This document shows, piece by piece, positions 31,101 to 38,801 of a DNA stretch of 64,000 nucleotides (its first letter is position 1; every line of letters starts with the position of its first letter). A program made the translations under genes and the position numbers. The DNA comes from Ditylenchus dipsaci. Taxonomy: Eukaryota > Nematoda > Chromadorea > Rhabditida > Anguinidae. Where the stretch lies: contig SADC01000106.1 in assembly GCA_004194705.1 (NCBI GenBank), forward strand, positions 62,001 to 126,000. Direction: 5' to 3'. The notes under the pieces were generated by a model. The model was given only the letters and a program-made list of their open reading frames with translations. It had not been told where the DNA came from and made no database searches.

Positions 31101-33005
31101 TTTAGATGAAGGAACTATTCAAGACTCGGAACTTAAAATTGTCGCAATTTAAATTTGTCGCAATTTGATTTTGTCGCAATTTGAATTGTTGCAATTTGAA
31201 AAGTCGCAAGCTGCTTCTGCCCTAAAAAAAGGTGGTTTTATTATGAAATGCAGTCAAAAAAGGAGTTAGGATAATAAAAATGTCGAGATTTTGACAATTT
31301 TTAGAAAATTTGTTTTTTCGTACTCCGTTAACGAAAACTGCATTTTTTACCTATTTTTTGTGCATAATGTTTAACCAAGTTACCACTTGAAATTTAGCTT
31401 ATCGTCTCAGCTATCTTTTGAGTGAAACTTTTTCTTGATATTGTTATAAAAAGATGAGTAAAAACAGAATGCCAAGAAAATGAATTTGAATTTTTATGGT
31501 TTATTAAATTTTTTACGATTTAGACATTTATAAATAAACCTATATCTTGGCGTTCTTTCATTATAAAATTATTCTGAAAAATGAGTTCTATAGCTATTGA
31601 TCTTGTTTACAACATATGTTCGAAATATCATCGCACTGATATACAAAAAAATGAAATTTGGACTTAAATGCTTGTAAACTTGTCAAATTTACCAATTTTT
31701 TCAATCGAATTTTTCAAAAAAAAAATAAAGCAATGTTAAAAAATCAAAAAGTACATTTTCGATATTATACTCAGGGCTTTCGAACAAGCGCACATTTTAT
31801 TTTTGTAGGCAGTGTGGTAAAGATACTTTGTGATTTTTTAGCGATTTCATATAAAAGAATAAAATGACTTTTTTGGTCCAAATCGACTTGTTTATTTGTA
31901 CTTTTGTAATAAATTTAAAAATTTTCATAGATTTTTAAAAAACGTACCTGAAAGCTGAAACCCAGAGCTACCAATAAAACAAAAAATCAGCTCGCAAAAG
32001 TTAAAAAATTGGCAAGAACCAAACCATCAAAGTTGTGGTCGAGCACCACCCTACCTTCACCATAATTCAAAATCTTGATTTTGGCATCGTGCTTACGAAA
32101 AGTGCTTTTCCAATATTGCTCACAGGCACGTTACCACCCATTTTGTAGCTCATCTCATTGGCTACAAATTAAAGGTACCTATTAAAGGTACAAAGGTACC
32201 TCCAGGTATCCTTTTCTGGTTGTTCAGCTGGTCCCCGAAAGCAAAAAATCAAATTTATTTTTAGTAAGTGGTCGGCCGCTCCCTGAAAATATGTTTTCTA
32301 CGCGTTTTAGGCGCTAAAACGTTGAAAAAAACATGATTTTGGGCCATTTAGGGCCAGTGCGTAATAGCGCAGTTCAGTCAATTTTCCTTTCAAATATATT
32401 GGTGGCCCCCCTTCGTAAAAACATTTTGTAAATATCATTTCCTTTTTTGTTTGCGAGATCTCCGTGAGTTATCCAATAAAATTTAAGGCACAATCCAGCG
32501 CTAAGACCAGCCTGCCTATAATAATCGGCACCATTCCTCTTCTGTCAGATATCCTCTCTAAAATAAAAAGTGCAACATCTAACAGTATCCCCGCCATTAT
32601 CTCCATCCAGAAAACTTCAGTCACAAATGAAGCAGAGGGAAATGCACCCAACACATCATTGGCTCCAACACTGGAAACAGCACTTATAGAAGTGACTATA
32701 ACCGATGAATCAGGCACAACCAGAATAACTACAGCTGAAGAGACTGTAGATCTGGATGCTGAAACTGCAACTATGATGTCAGCTAAGAAAAGGGTTCGGA
32801 TGCCAAGTTCTATTTTGAGTGAATTGTACCCAGTTTGCCTTCTCCTTATTATAGGTTTGTTGTAGATTTACTTTTGAGAGGATATCCATCTATGTTCTTA
32901 TTCAGAGAATCCTGTTTTGGTCGTACCAACATTGCAGACGAGGAGCGGCGGAGTCAATACGGCGAGAATAATTTCGCTCCTAAGTACCCTTTTTACAGTG
33001 ATTAG
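10199..33005 (+). CDS. alpha-arrestin (ARRDC-like) protein, seven exons
   Basis: Alpha-arrestins link ubiquitin ligases to membrane cargo. Exons: 10199-10279 ([16 protein letters not shown] start), 13822-14049 ([15 protein letters not shown], classic N-domain), 16134-16333 ([18 protein letters not shown], then VERPWDFDI), 26881-27086 (C-domain [17 protein letters not shown]), 27135-27321 ([17 protein letters not shown]), 32458 to about 32842 ([18 protein letters not shown]) and about 32906-33005 ([11 protein letters not shown], stop 33003). Exon junction phases agree, and the 48-nt intron 27087-27134 is intact. Predicted length is about 460 aa. Exon 3 needs one extra T near 16213 (TTT to TTTT) to stay open, probably a sequencing loss. 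The exon 6 donor is uncertain, and a small exon between exons 2 and 3 may be missed. No PPxY motif is seen in the tail. Introns of 3.5, 2.1, 10.5 and 5.1 kb are packed with transposons; the 10.5-kb intron holds a whole HP1-like gene. Confidence 0.88.
10280..10559. other. start of arrestin intron 1, no feature seen
   Basis: Donor GTAACT at 10280. No exon or strong repeat before the nested palindrome that begins near 10560. Confidence 0.5.
10560..11835. repeat. large foldback in arrestin intron 1
   Basis: Left words ACCGGGTGGATGAAAAGTC, GCGGATTTTTCGAA and ATTTAGCTCCAAACACTTG are mirrored in order at the right (CAAAGACTTTTCTTCCACCC, TTCGAAATATCCGC, GTGTTTGGAGCTAAATG). The left arm is interrupted by the GC-rich element 10728-11223. 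The core (TGTAGCTCTTGAGCTGCGC) is related to the palindromes at 15350-15810 and 61.7-62.5 kb. Confidence 0.7.
10728..11223. mobile_element. GC-rich hAT-like MITE, GGCGCC stutter
   Basis: Target duplication CTTGTGAG is seen at 10720-10727 and 11224-11231. Inverted ends are CATACTTGCACG and its near match (CATATTTGCACG read on the other strand). Each arm is a run of GGCGCC/GGCGCTGGCGCC words separated by short AT linkers, strikingly GC-rich against the surroundings. The 8-bp duplication fits the hAT superfamily. The uninterrupted target is visible in the related repeat at about 15355-15385. Confidence 0.75.
11972..13279. repeat. foldback with CAGGGCTCCCAAC ends around a TTAA palindrome
   Basis: CAGGGCTCCCAAC at 11972 is mirrored by GTTGGGAGCCCTG ending 13279. 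Inside lies 11998-13099, a 1.1-kb palindrome starting TTAACACTCAAAAGGCTG and ending CCTTTTAAGTGTTGA, related by sequence (GCGAGCG, TTGTTCAGAATTTCACGC) to the TTAA elements at 39604-40614 and 50078-51087. The right TTAA reads TTGA, one change. Confidence 0.65.
13284..13502. repeat. foldback, ends AGCACTTGTTTACTT
   Basis: GCACTTGTTTACTTCGGGG at the left matches the inverted run of C followed by AAGTAAACAAGTGC at the right. Confidence 0.55.
13531..13786. repeat. poly-C/poly-G foldback with TTAGGC-like core
   Basis: CGGCGCTAGCAGCGAATAC with a C run is mirrored by a G run and GTATTTGCTACTAGCGTC. The core has TTTAGGCTTAGCCCTTAGGC. It lies immediately before arrestin exon 2. Confidence 0.7.
14100..14253. 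mobile_element. short pogo/Tigger-type MITE
   Basis: Ends CAGTCGAACTCCGACATAAC and GTTATATCGGAGTTTGACTG are inverted, with TA at the left (14098-14099). Internal GGCGTTATATCGGGGG words repeat. It begins 50 bp after the donor of arrestin exon 2. Confidence 0.75.
14370..14735. repeat. nested foldback (GTAGCCCTGAA / TTCAGGGCTAC)
   Basis: The outer pair is CAAATTTTTAAAACTCATTT against an inverted AGTTTTAAAAATTTG. The inner pair about 14449-14632 has GTAGCCCTGAACCTCTAG mirrored by CTAGTGATTCAGGGCTAC, with TTTCTAACGAGC words shared with the palindrome at 1.6/3.4 kb. Confidence 0.6.
15043..15842. mobile_element. pogo-type MITE split by a mariner-like palindrome
   Basis: The outer element starts CAGTCAAAACTCGATATAG and ends CAAGTTTCGACTG, with TA on both sides (15041-15042, 15843-15844). 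An inner element, 15198-15824, starts TTGGGTTGGTC and ends GACCAACCCAA and is again flanked by TA (15196-15197, 15825-15826). The inner core 15390-15810 is a near-perfect hairpin with arms of about 200 nt. Confidence 0.75.
16334..17216. other. arrestin intron 3, 5' part; dispersed repeats
   Basis: Starts with donor GTGGGC. A single end ACCGTATTTCCCTCG at about 16463 resembles the pogo element end. The stretch 16700-17060 is a diverged direct copy of 6000-6330 (TATGATAGCTCAAATGAAAGC, ATTTTCGGAAATTTAGC). No exon seen. Confidence 0.5.
17217..20400 (-). mobile_element. MULE-type transposon with stuttered long TIRs and FLYWCH transposase relic
   Basis: The left end (17217-17345) and right end (20195-20395) are inverted: GGAAAATTTCTTTTGGAA and repeated AGTCGATTTTGGGAGC at the left; TCCCAAAATCGACTG repeated about six times and AGAAATTTTCCAAAACGG at the right. 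Both carry ACGTTTCCAC. Between them lies a - strand FLYWCH plus MULE transposase relic (separate entry). Long TIRs are the rule for MULEs. The exact outer ends and any 8-10 bp target duplication could not be fixed by eye. Confidence 0.75.
18203..19957 (-). pseudogene. FLYWCH zinc-finger MULE transposase, degenerate
   Basis: Read from ATG at 19957. An acidic N-terminus ([13 protein letters not shown]) leads to a FLYWCH-like finger spread over two exons (ending LILIYSG, then [22 protein letters not shown] and ESHSHE). Later exons give [20 protein letters not shown] and [19 protein letters not shown]. The MULE core starts [13 protein letters not shown] and continues [42 protein letters not shown] and [19 protein letters not shown]. 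The C-terminal part reads VWNHHG and [18 protein letters not shown]. The FLYWCH-MULE order is known for transposase-like animal proteins. In-frame TAG (19015-19017) and TAA (18910-18912) and a frame change near 18685 (TTT where TTTT would restore frame) break it. It lies antisense inside an arrestin intron. Confidence 0.8.
20545..20679. repeat. three spaced copies of GTGTCCAATTAGCGGA
   Basis: Identical 16-mers at 20545-20560, 20601-20616 and 20664-20679, about 56 and 63 bp apart, separated by CT-rich CACTCTCACTTTC runs. The function is unknown. The same CT-rich words recur near 21180-21260. Confidence 0.75.
20721..21068. repeat. near-perfect foldback ending in GGATGTGGTTCT
   Basis: CAGAACCACATCCAGAGTGG at the left is mirrored by CCACTCTGGATGTGGTTCT at the right. 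Inside, GATTGAGCGGATCAG pairs with CTGATCCGCTCAATC. The arms are about 145 nt, with a G run at the left and C runs at the right. Confidence 0.75.
21072..21141 (+). repeat. tRNA-like (A box plus B box), SINE-like fragment
   Basis: TTGGTGTAGTGCC near 21084 resembles a Pol III A box, and GGTTCGAATCC near 21120 is a perfect B box, with spacing usual for a tRNA-derived SINE. The stems do not close into a convincing tRNA, and an A-rich tail follows. Confidence 0.4.
21311..21620. repeat. stutter-ended palindrome, unit GGTCGTTTTGGTAC
   Basis: GGCTGTACACCGAAATATAAG begins the left arm and its complement ends the right arm. Between are degenerate copies of GGTCGTTTTGGTAC and GGTAAGAGATTTTT, then the inverted GTACCAAAACGA. 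The first bases (TGTACACCGAA) resemble the ends of the elements at 57.6/60.3 kb and 61.0 kb. Confidence 0.7.
21630..22010. other. intronic, no feature seen
   Basis: No exon or strong repeat found between the stutter palindrome and the one upstream of the HP1-like gene. Confidence 0.35.
22011..22235. repeat. foldback of the TTTCTAACAAAAC family, upstream of the HP1-like gene
   Basis: TTTAAAGGGCCATTGCC at the left is mirrored by GGCAATGGCCCTTTAAA at the right. The core has GGTTTCTAACAAAAC and GTCTTGTTAGAAACC. Relatives lie at 25.61-25.83, 34.85-35.10, 45.82-46.06 and 55.06-55.24 kb. It ends about 48 bp before the HP1-like ATG, so it may carry promoter sequence. Confidence 0.7.
22283..24123 (+). 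CDS. HP1-like protein, two chromodomains and a chromoshadow domain
   Basis: HP1 proteins bind methylated H3K9 and dimerise through a chromoshadow domain. Exons: 22283-22519, 22576-22975, 23028-23363, 23418-23801, 23859-23992, 24079-24123 (introns 52-87 nt); about 512 aa. Chromodomain 1 (residues about 40-90) has [15 protein letters not shown] and NTWEPAGNL. Chromodomain 2 (about 285-335) has [16 protein letters not shown] and SWEPAENL. Both keep the Tyr/Trp/Tyr cage, and both have an intron right after WEPxxNL. Between them is an acidic DAGEEAA repeat. Basic stretches ([16 protein letters not shown]) look like nuclear localisation signals. The C-terminal part ([14 protein letters not shown], then [13 protein letters not shown]) fits a chromoshadow domain. 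Frame needs one base added at each of three homopolymers (about 22861, 22952, 23685), so I infer sequencing losses rather than decay. It lies wholly inside an arrestin intron, same strand. Confidence 0.88.
22690..22860 (+). repeat. in-frame 30-bp coding repeat (DAGEEAA type)
   Basis: About six units of a 30-bp repeat (GACGCCGGTGAGGAAGCTGC and variants) encode an acidic Ala/Gly/Glu/Asp tract in the HP1-like protein. Units differ at single bases, so the array is not brand new. Confidence 0.85.
24215..24220 (+). promoter_or_regulatory. polyadenylation signal of the HP1-like gene
   Basis: AATAAA lies 92 nt after the stop codon and is followed by GT-rich sequence (GCTGTGCTGG, AAGTGTCTT). Confidence 0.65.
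24335..24470. repeat. tandem repeat, unit GGACATTTCATTCTC
   Basis: About eight imperfect units of 15-18 bp (GGACATTTCATTCTC, with GACATTTTATTCTC and GGGTATTTCACTCTTG variants). No spacers of constant length and no inverted structure. Confidence 0.7.
24744..25149. mobile_element. MITE with AACGGTAAATT stutter (short form)
   Basis: Inverted ends run GGCTCAAATTGAATCGCAGC to GCTGCAATTC. Each arm is 130-150 nt of repeated CAACGGTAAATT/CAGCGGTAAATT words. The middle (TATAAGGATTTCATCTG, TTTATGCTTTGCGCC) is the same as in 29091-30226, but about 727 bp present there are missing here. Confidence 0.8.
25150..25609. repeat. imperfect short direct repeats (ATGGTCTGAT, GTACCACC)
   Basis: ATGGTCTGAT occurs about four times in 25265-25350, followed by GTACCACCA-type words. 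No coding exon. Similar GAGTACCACC words recur near 59210-59290. Confidence 0.45.
25610..25830. repeat. foldback of the TTTCTAACAAAAC family
   Basis: GGGCATACCGACGCTAATAA at the left matches the inverted TTGTAAGCGTGG at the right. ACTTCTGTACGGATTTTTCA and GATTTCTAACAAAAC pair with TTTTGTTAGAAATC and AATCCGTACAGAAGT. Confidence 0.7.
26278..26516. repeat. foldback, ends AAAGGGGCATGCCCGTG
   Basis: AAAGGGGCATGCCCGTG at the left is mirrored by CACGGGCATGCCACTTT at the right. GGCGGGACCAGCA pairs with TGCTGGTCCCCGCC. The same element occurs at about 33.64-33.86 kb and 44.60-44.81 kb. Confidence 0.75.
26517..26612. repeat. single end of the TTTAGCAAATGTGCC stutter family
   Basis: TTTAGCAAAAGTGCC and TTTTAGCAA words end in AAATTCTTCGGTACACCC, the same right terminus as the element at 57.6-60.3 kb. 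No left partner was found. Confidence 0.6.
27322..27399. other. start of arrestin intron 5
   Basis: Donor GTTTGT at 27322. No feature before the palindrome. Confidence 0.5.
27400..28410. repeat. 1-kb palindrome with TTTCTACCCGCAAATA stutter
   Basis: Left arm holds five TTTCTACCCGCAAA units (27435-27540), then CTTAACTATGTTTAA and ACAAAATACAATATGG. The right arm repeats all of this inverted (28180-28400, GCGGGTAGAAA about six times). The spacer (27960-28080) contains GGGCGCAGGGGGCTTGG and GAGCAAGAATCTTGATCAA, shared with 37.98-38.11 kb and 48.94-49.07 kb. Confidence 0.8.
29091..30226. mobile_element. long form of the AACGGTAAATT MITE, carrying ORF-rich DNA
   Basis: Inverted ends are the same as 24744-25149. 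Relative to that copy it has about 727 extra bases (about 29267-29993) between TGTGTATCAA and TATAAGGATTTCATC. The extra DNA is less AT-rich and contains open frames (next entry). It lies inside the 28757-31240 element. Confidence 0.8.
29500..29894 (+). CDS. unidentified ORF inside the long MITE
   Basis: A frame through [19 protein letters not shown] (from about 29515), a plausible 55-nt intron from about 29593 and a frame ending [15 protein letters not shown] (stop 29892-29894) are the best coding candidates. The third-position GC is high. I could not settle which frame is used after the intron, and I recognise no family. It could be a piece of a lost transposase or a captured host exon. Confidence 0.3.
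31241..32457. other. end of arrestin intron 5, no gene seen
   Basis: AT-rich, with short open frames only. The last 30 nt are a pyrimidine-rich tract before the acceptor at 32457. Confidence 0.4.
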
Positions 33006-33047
33006 CGTGAATAAGTTTGACTATAAATTGTTTTCACTTGGTTAGCA

Positions 33048-33053
33048 AATAAA
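33048..33053 (+). promoter_or_regulatory. polyadenylation signal of the arrestin gene
   Basis: AATAAA, 43 nt after the stop codon at 33003-33005, supports this as the true gene end. Confidence 0.65.
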
Positions 33054-33639
33054 CCTAACCTTTTTGATGCCCAGCAGCGGCGGTGATGTTTTTTACAGAT
33101 GTGAACTTATAGCATACATTTAATGGAGGTCAAAAATTGAAGAGCGAAGTCTTCGACGAGCCATATGTGATTTTTCAACATTTTTCCGTACTTTTAAATG
33201 ATATTATCTATTTTGAAGGTCCCTTCCCTTTCTTCCCAATGGTTGGACAGGAACAACGAAATTTCAGAATCGTGTTACCGATATCTTACCTTTAAGGTTA
33301 AAACCAACTCTCGATTTAAAGATACCCCCAATTAAAAAATATTATTTTCGATGATTATTTTTTGAGTGATGCATGTACGTTCATACGACGGCCTCAGCGA
33401 TATCGTTAAATCGAGGGTTGACTGCATTCGATCAGTGGTTCAAAAATCAAATTGATCAGTCGAATATCGACCAAATAATCAAAAAAATTAGGCTAATAGA
33501 CTAATTAGTCTAAATCAGGGCTCCGAACTGAAAATTTCAAAATAAGGACATTTTCTCAAGGCTAAACTGTACAATCCACCTAATTCTCAAAAATGCCCTG
33601 GAACTTGTTTTTTTGCTGTTTTATGCCCTTTAACATGCT

Positions 33640-33862
33640 TGAAGGGGCATACCCGTGGGGGGACCAGCACTTTTTCTTTCTCGATCAAGTTTTACATGCG
33701 TTCTCATCCAGATTTTTTAAGTTTTCTGCCTAGTTTTTAAATTAGTGTAGGGTCATCAATACTAGATTTGATGCAAAATTAGTGAAAAATGGGACGATTC
33801 AAAACAATTTGCTAGTCCCCGCCTTAACTTTTCGAAACACACGGGCATGCCCTTTAAACCAC
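33640..33862. repeat. foldback, ends AAGGGGCATACCCGTG
   Basis: Same family as 26278-26516: GGGGACCAGCA pairs with TGCTAGTCCCCGCC, and CACGGGCATGCCCTTTAA closes the right end. Repeated in copy B at about 44597-44813. Confidence 0.7.
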
Positions 33863-34851
33863 ATTTTTAGGTTGCGGAAAGGCATTTAGCGTTTTTGAAA
33901 AAAGTTAAAATTTTGACTTTTTGAATTGGTCCGTTCTGTTGTTCCCAACTTTGACTGTTTTGAACAGTTTTACGATACGTCTTTTCTTGGCTTAGGCGCA
34001 GGGTAGGCCAGCGTATGTTAGGACGGACTCAAACGTGTTCTCCGAACCACAAAATAGTGAAACGACGCTAAATTCGCTAAACTTCACGCGATTCTCAGTG
34101 TCTCGGCATCAAAAATCAAAACAACAGGGCCTAAGCCTGAGGCGAAAAATAAATAATTAAAATTTTTAACTCCTTTTCTGGAAAAGCTATATGCCTTTCC
34201 GCAACCTGAAAATTTGTTTCAAGAATTTGCATAAAAGCAAAAAACAAGTTCTAGGGTATTTTTGAGAGTGGGGTGGATTGTCGGACGGGCCCAAATAAGG
34301 ATATTTTAGGGCATTGTAGCAAAAATATGCTATTTTATCCAGTGCTTATTGCTCTTTTGATGATTTTGACGTTAAATTCAAAAAATATATAAGATAATGT
34401 AAGGACCTTTCGTAGTCCTGGTCGAAATCGACCATTCGAATCGAGAATCCCATTCTAGAACAGTCTTATTTTCGTTATCTAATTTTTGAATGGCTTGCAG
34501 ACGAAGTATAATCGTGGTGTGATGCTTTTTCAAGCCAAATGTAGACTTGAAGATGACTGCTCTTAAGAAGCTCTTTCATAATCATATAAAAGCAAATGTA
34601 TGTAGATATGATTTATTCGTTAATACTTAAGGCCCAACAAATCTGTAATAATACATTCAAGTTAATCATTCCAAACTAAAATAAGCATGCAAATGAGGGT
34701 AGTTTTCGGTCAGGTTTATGACCATAACGGTTGTTTTTTTCTTCAAAATTTTTGATCGGTTTACTAGTTTACTAGTATCCCGCTTTCGGTTTATTTTTGT
34801 CTTAAATGACCGAAATTAGGTTGTACTTTATTTGATTTTTCCTAGCTTTCA

Positions 34852-35098
34852 GTTAAAGGGGCATGCCGACGTTAAAAAGAGGTGGTTAACGGAAATTCAT
34901 ATTTTTTTCTTAATCATAAACTTCTTTACGGATTTTTCAACCTGGTTTCTAATAAAACAGTACCTAGAGTGTAATTTTAGGTATGATTTTGTTAGAAACC
35001 AGGTTAAAAATCCGTACAGAAATTCAACGATCAGGAATTTTTTTGAATTGGCGGTCACCACCTCTTATTAGCGTGGGCAGGCCTCTTTAAGGGACCAA
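34852..35098. repeat. foldback of the TTTCTAACAAAAC family
   Basis: AAAGGGGCATGCCGACGTTAA at the left, TTAGCGTGGGCAGGCC at the right, and a core with GGTTTCTAATAAAAC and TTTTGTTAGAAACC. Copy B equivalent is about 45817-46058. Confidence 0.7.
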
Positions 35099-35314
35099 TT
35101 TTCCGGTTCTCACTTTCGGCGACGGCAATGGTCTTTTAATCAGCCGAGAACTACCCTATTGCGGAATAAACAACAAAATGGCACTCAGATGGAAAGCAGT
35201 TGCGTGAATCACAGTTATGATATTACCCTGCTATTAATAGAAATTAAACAAAAATCGTAAATTGTTAGAAGTCTGATGAAAAGTTCAATGAAATATTTTC
35301 TCGACTGGATTGTA

Positions 35315-35496
35315 CTATTTTTGGAATTTTTCTAGTGGATAGTGTTCCCCATACTGCTGAAGATGCTCAGCTAATTCTTTTCTTGCTTGACCAATTCAGA
35401 AGGCATCTCTTTGTAAACATCTTGAAACATCTCTTCTACTGATGGCTTGGGCATCTTCTCTGCCACACCGATAGAATGTAACACCTCTTTACGAAC
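35315..35496 (-). pseudogene. BCKDHA exon 10 duplicate (copy A)
   Basis: Same as the functional exon 10 at 46276-46458, but one base shorter: a run of five T in copy B is four T here (near 35377), which shifts the frame in the conserved C-terminal region. It has no upstream exons of its own, because exons 1-7 exist only once, beyond copy B. Confidence 0.85.
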
Positions 35497-35532
35497 CTGA
35501 ACCATTACTTAAAAAATAAAAAAGCATTTTAA

Positions 35533-37477
35533 CACGTAAAAGGCTGGCTGTAAATGCGGTTTATTTAGATGCAGAATTTCACGTAGATCATTTTTTAAAA
35601 ATATTTGTACGGGTGTTGGGACGGGTCAAGTGACCTAAAAACCGGTTTAAAATCTACGACCATTTCAAGGAAAATGGGAAAATTTCCGAGAGGTAGAAAT
35701 AATTTATCACTAGACTACAGCTATGACTGTTATATGTCAAAATGATCGCTAGGATCTGCCTTTTCGAATGAGTATATGTGAGCTTTAATCTGTTTGCAAA
35801 AAGTTGGACAACCAGCGTCCAACGCCCAAAACCACCGTTTTCTCACTAGTCAAATTTCCGCTTAAGGCCGCTCAGGAGCACGTTATAGCTGTGTATAACT
35901 GCTAAATGTTTGGTCAATACTTGTAGCGAAATTCAAAAGCTACAAGATAGGCGAAAAATCTGCACAGAAATTAAAGAAAAGTCACTCAGAAATTTTAGAA
36001 AAAGAGTTAAAACCTGCTGTTTTCTGGCACTGGGACTTGAAGGATACCTGGCTTGGCATATTCCTGGCCGAATTTCTATAAAAAATTTAGAGTGCAATAT
36101 AGCAAAATGATCAGCACGAAAAATGCAACAGAACTAGTGCAAAGACTCACAGGACAACAAGCAAAATGTAACAAAATTCAAGCCAAAACAATTTGACTCC
36201 AAAACCCTACAAAAAACCAGGGTCTTTTTGACGAAAATTCAGGTGGCTGTCACTTGATTTCGTAATTTTCTCAAAATTTTTTAGGCAATTTTTAAAAAAT
36301 AAAAATAGCACGTGATAGAGCGAAAAAAACTGCATAAGATACGATGTTTAGATCACAGGGAAGACAGCGTTTTCTCTTTTTTGAAAGGATTGAAGAACCA
36401 TGCTAGCAACCTTTTTAGGAATAGACGATTCTGGTTTAATTTGCTTGTGTTCAAATCGACACAATTATTTCTCAAAAAAAAAACTCATGTGAAACTGGGT
36501 AGGATAGTGCATTTTCGAAAAAAAATATTAAATTTGCCACGTCTTGGTAATATAAAATTGGTAATATAATAATATAACCAGAATCGTCTATTCCTAAAAA
36601 GGTTGCCAGCATGGTTCTTCAATCCTTTCAAAAAAGAGAAAACGCTGTCTTCCCTGTGATCTAAACATCGTATCTTATGCAGTTTTTTCGCTCTATCACG
36701 TGCTATTTTTATTTTTTAAAAATTGCCTATAAAATTTTGAGAAAATTACGAAATCAAGTGACAGCCACCTGAATTTTTGTCAAAAAGACCCTGGTTTTTT
36801 GTAGGGTTTTGGAGTCAAATTGTTTTGGCTTGAATTTTGTTACATTTTGCTTGTTGTCCTGTGAGTCTTTGCACTAGTTCTGTTGCATTTTTCGTGCTGA
36901 TCATTTTGCTATATTGCACTCTAAATTTTTTATAGAAATTCGGCCAGGAATATGCCAAGCCAGGTATCCTTCAAGTCCCAGTGCCAGAAAACAGCAGGTT
37001 TTAACTCTTTTTCTAAAATTTCTGAGTGACTTTTCTTTAATTTCTGTGCAGATTTTTCGCCTATCTTGTAGCTTTTGAATTTCGCTACAAGTATTGACCA
37101 AACATTTAGCAGTTATACACAGCTATAACGTGCTCCTGAGCGGCCTTAAGCGGAAATTTGACTAGTGAGAAACGGTGGTTTTGGGCGTTGGACGCTGGTT
37201 GTCCAACTTTTTGCAAACAGATTAAAGCTCACATATACTCATTCGAAAAGGCAGATCCTAGCGATCATTTTGACATATAACAGTCATAGCTGTAGTCTAG
37301 TGATAAATTATTTCTACCTCTCGGAAATTTTCCCATTTTCCTTGAAATGGTCGTAGATTTTAAACCGGTTTTTAGGTCACTTGACCCGTCCCAACACCCG
37401 TACAAATATTTTTAAAAAATGATCTACGTGAAATTCTGCATCTAAATAAACCGCATTTACAGCCAGCCTTTTACGTG
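35533..37477. mobile_element. 1.9-kb piggyBac-like palindrome with TTAA duplication (copy A)
   Basis: Starts CACGTAAAAGGCTGGCTG and ends in its complement, with TTAA on each side (35529-35532, 37478-37481). The arms are about 900 nt of near-perfect inverted repeat around a short spacer near 36430-36570. Every longer open frame inside appears twice, once per arm and on opposite strands. TTAA target duplication is the hallmark of the piggyBac superfamily; no transposase is present. It fills almost all of BCKDHA intron 9. Confidence 0.8.
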
Positions 37478-37553
37478 TTAAAGAAAAGTATAAAGGCAGG
37501 ATGGGTTGTGCTATCGGCAATATCAAGGCAGTACATTCAGAAGCGAAACCCAC

Positions 37554-37669
37554 TTGAGCCAACCAGTCCTTGTCTTGCTGTTCGCTCCACCACTTTCTTT
37601 TGCAGGTATTTTCGGAATCGTAGGATGGGAAAGTCTTTTTCAGTCCACTGGTGCACTTCCGCTTCAGAT
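37554..37669 (-). pseudogene. BCKDHA exon 9 duplicate (copy A)
   Basis: Matches exon 9 at 48510-48627 except for loss of two bases in the GGG that encodes the Gly before WW of the conserved KKGWW motif (CCACTTT here, CCACCCTTT in copy B). The frame is broken. Confidence 0.85.
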
Positions 37670-38024
37670 CTGAAACAATATGTATTGCCTTTGTCGCAGG
37701 TTCAACCCCACGTGGTAGAACGGTTTTTAGCTTGTTAATTTATTGGGGTAATTTAAGTCGCATTTTTCACTTATTTGAAAATCATGGTTAAACGACCCCT
37801 AAGTAACCTTTTAAGGTCAAAACGATAAGAAAGTTATTTTATGACACTTTTCCACACAAAAATGAATTTTTCGGAGAATTTTTTTTTGACCAAAATGTGA
37901 CTTTTCGCCCTGGGTTACCAAGGTAAATTACCTTGTATTAAGGTATTCTACCCCAAAAAAAAGGCACTATATGCATTTTTGATCAAGAGTCTTGCTCGGA
38001 ATCATGTCTAAGGTAAGTGAGTGC

Positions 38025-38085
38025 GCGCATCTCTAACCAACCAAGCCCCTGCGTCTCCTTCGGGGGCGCAGGGGGCTTGGAGTTG
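38025..38085. repeat. GC-rich hairpin, AACCAAGCCCCTGCG stem
   Basis: CCAAGCCCCTGCG pairs with CGCAGGGGGCTTGG across a short CTCCTTCGGG loop; flanking GTGCGCGCATCTC and GAGATGCGCAC extend the stem. The same hairpin occurs in copy B (about 48985-49045), and half of it occurs near 27980-28010. Confidence 0.75.
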
Positions 38086-38801
38086 AGATGCGCACACCCA
38101 CATACCTGAGACACAAATCACTCGAAAGTGACTTTGGAGAGACTTTAGAGAGTAGATTTTGACACAAAATGGCTACGACCCTAAAAAAACCTCCAAAACC
38201 TGGAAGCTTTGTATTTAATCAGAATATTTAACAAACTAGTCTACTCGGAGTGGGCGTTACTGTTTTAAAAATTGGTTTTAAATAGCCAGCAGTACACTGA
38301 AAAACATTTCCTATTGGTGTTTTACATGTTATCCAAATGGTCCACTTTCTTTTTCATCTACTGTTTAGGTGATTTTCGCACTCTCCAGGAGGTGCATCTT
38401 GTATCATGAGCTAAAAAAGGTAGTTGGTTTTATTATAGATGTGTAGCCCAGTCATTCTCCTGCAAAATGACATATAACATGCTTTGGAACATCAATCATG
38501 TGTCCAAGATATGGCTGCCGGTGCGGAAAATGTCCTCCACGTAGATCCCAACTTGTGGGAGCATTGATCGTAATACAGATACGAGCGCTGAACTTATGCA
38601 CAACTAAAGGTACCGATATTTCCCTCTTATTCCCACTCTTGTGTTGATATCCAAAACCCAATATACCGATTTTGAATTGAAAATCCCTATCCCGCCAAAA
38701 ATTTGTCTCATATAACCTCAATTAAAAACCCGAGTTTGTAACTCTAGTCATAAACCGTATCACCGATATGTGAACGATTAGAGAAGTCTATATTTGTTAA
38801 C

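Larger units (their letters stand above)
28757..31240. mobile_element. 2.5-kb element with CAATTCAAATTGCGAC stutter ends
   Basis: The left end 28770-28905 repeats AATTCAAATTGCGACA about five times. The right end 31135-31228 repeats TTGTCGCAATTTGAATT, its complement. Both terminate in related AGGCAG.AG..GCTTGCGAC words. The interior contains the 29091-30226 element and no recognised transposase. Confidence 0.7.

Noticed and set aside
32469..32717. Antisense 82-aa frame opposite arrestin exon 6
   Set aside because: Shadow of the arrestin coding frame on the other strand.
35910..37101. Identical 66-aa proteins on opposite strands
   Set aside because: They are the same sequence in the two arms of the TTAA palindrome, repeated again in copy B, with no coding character.
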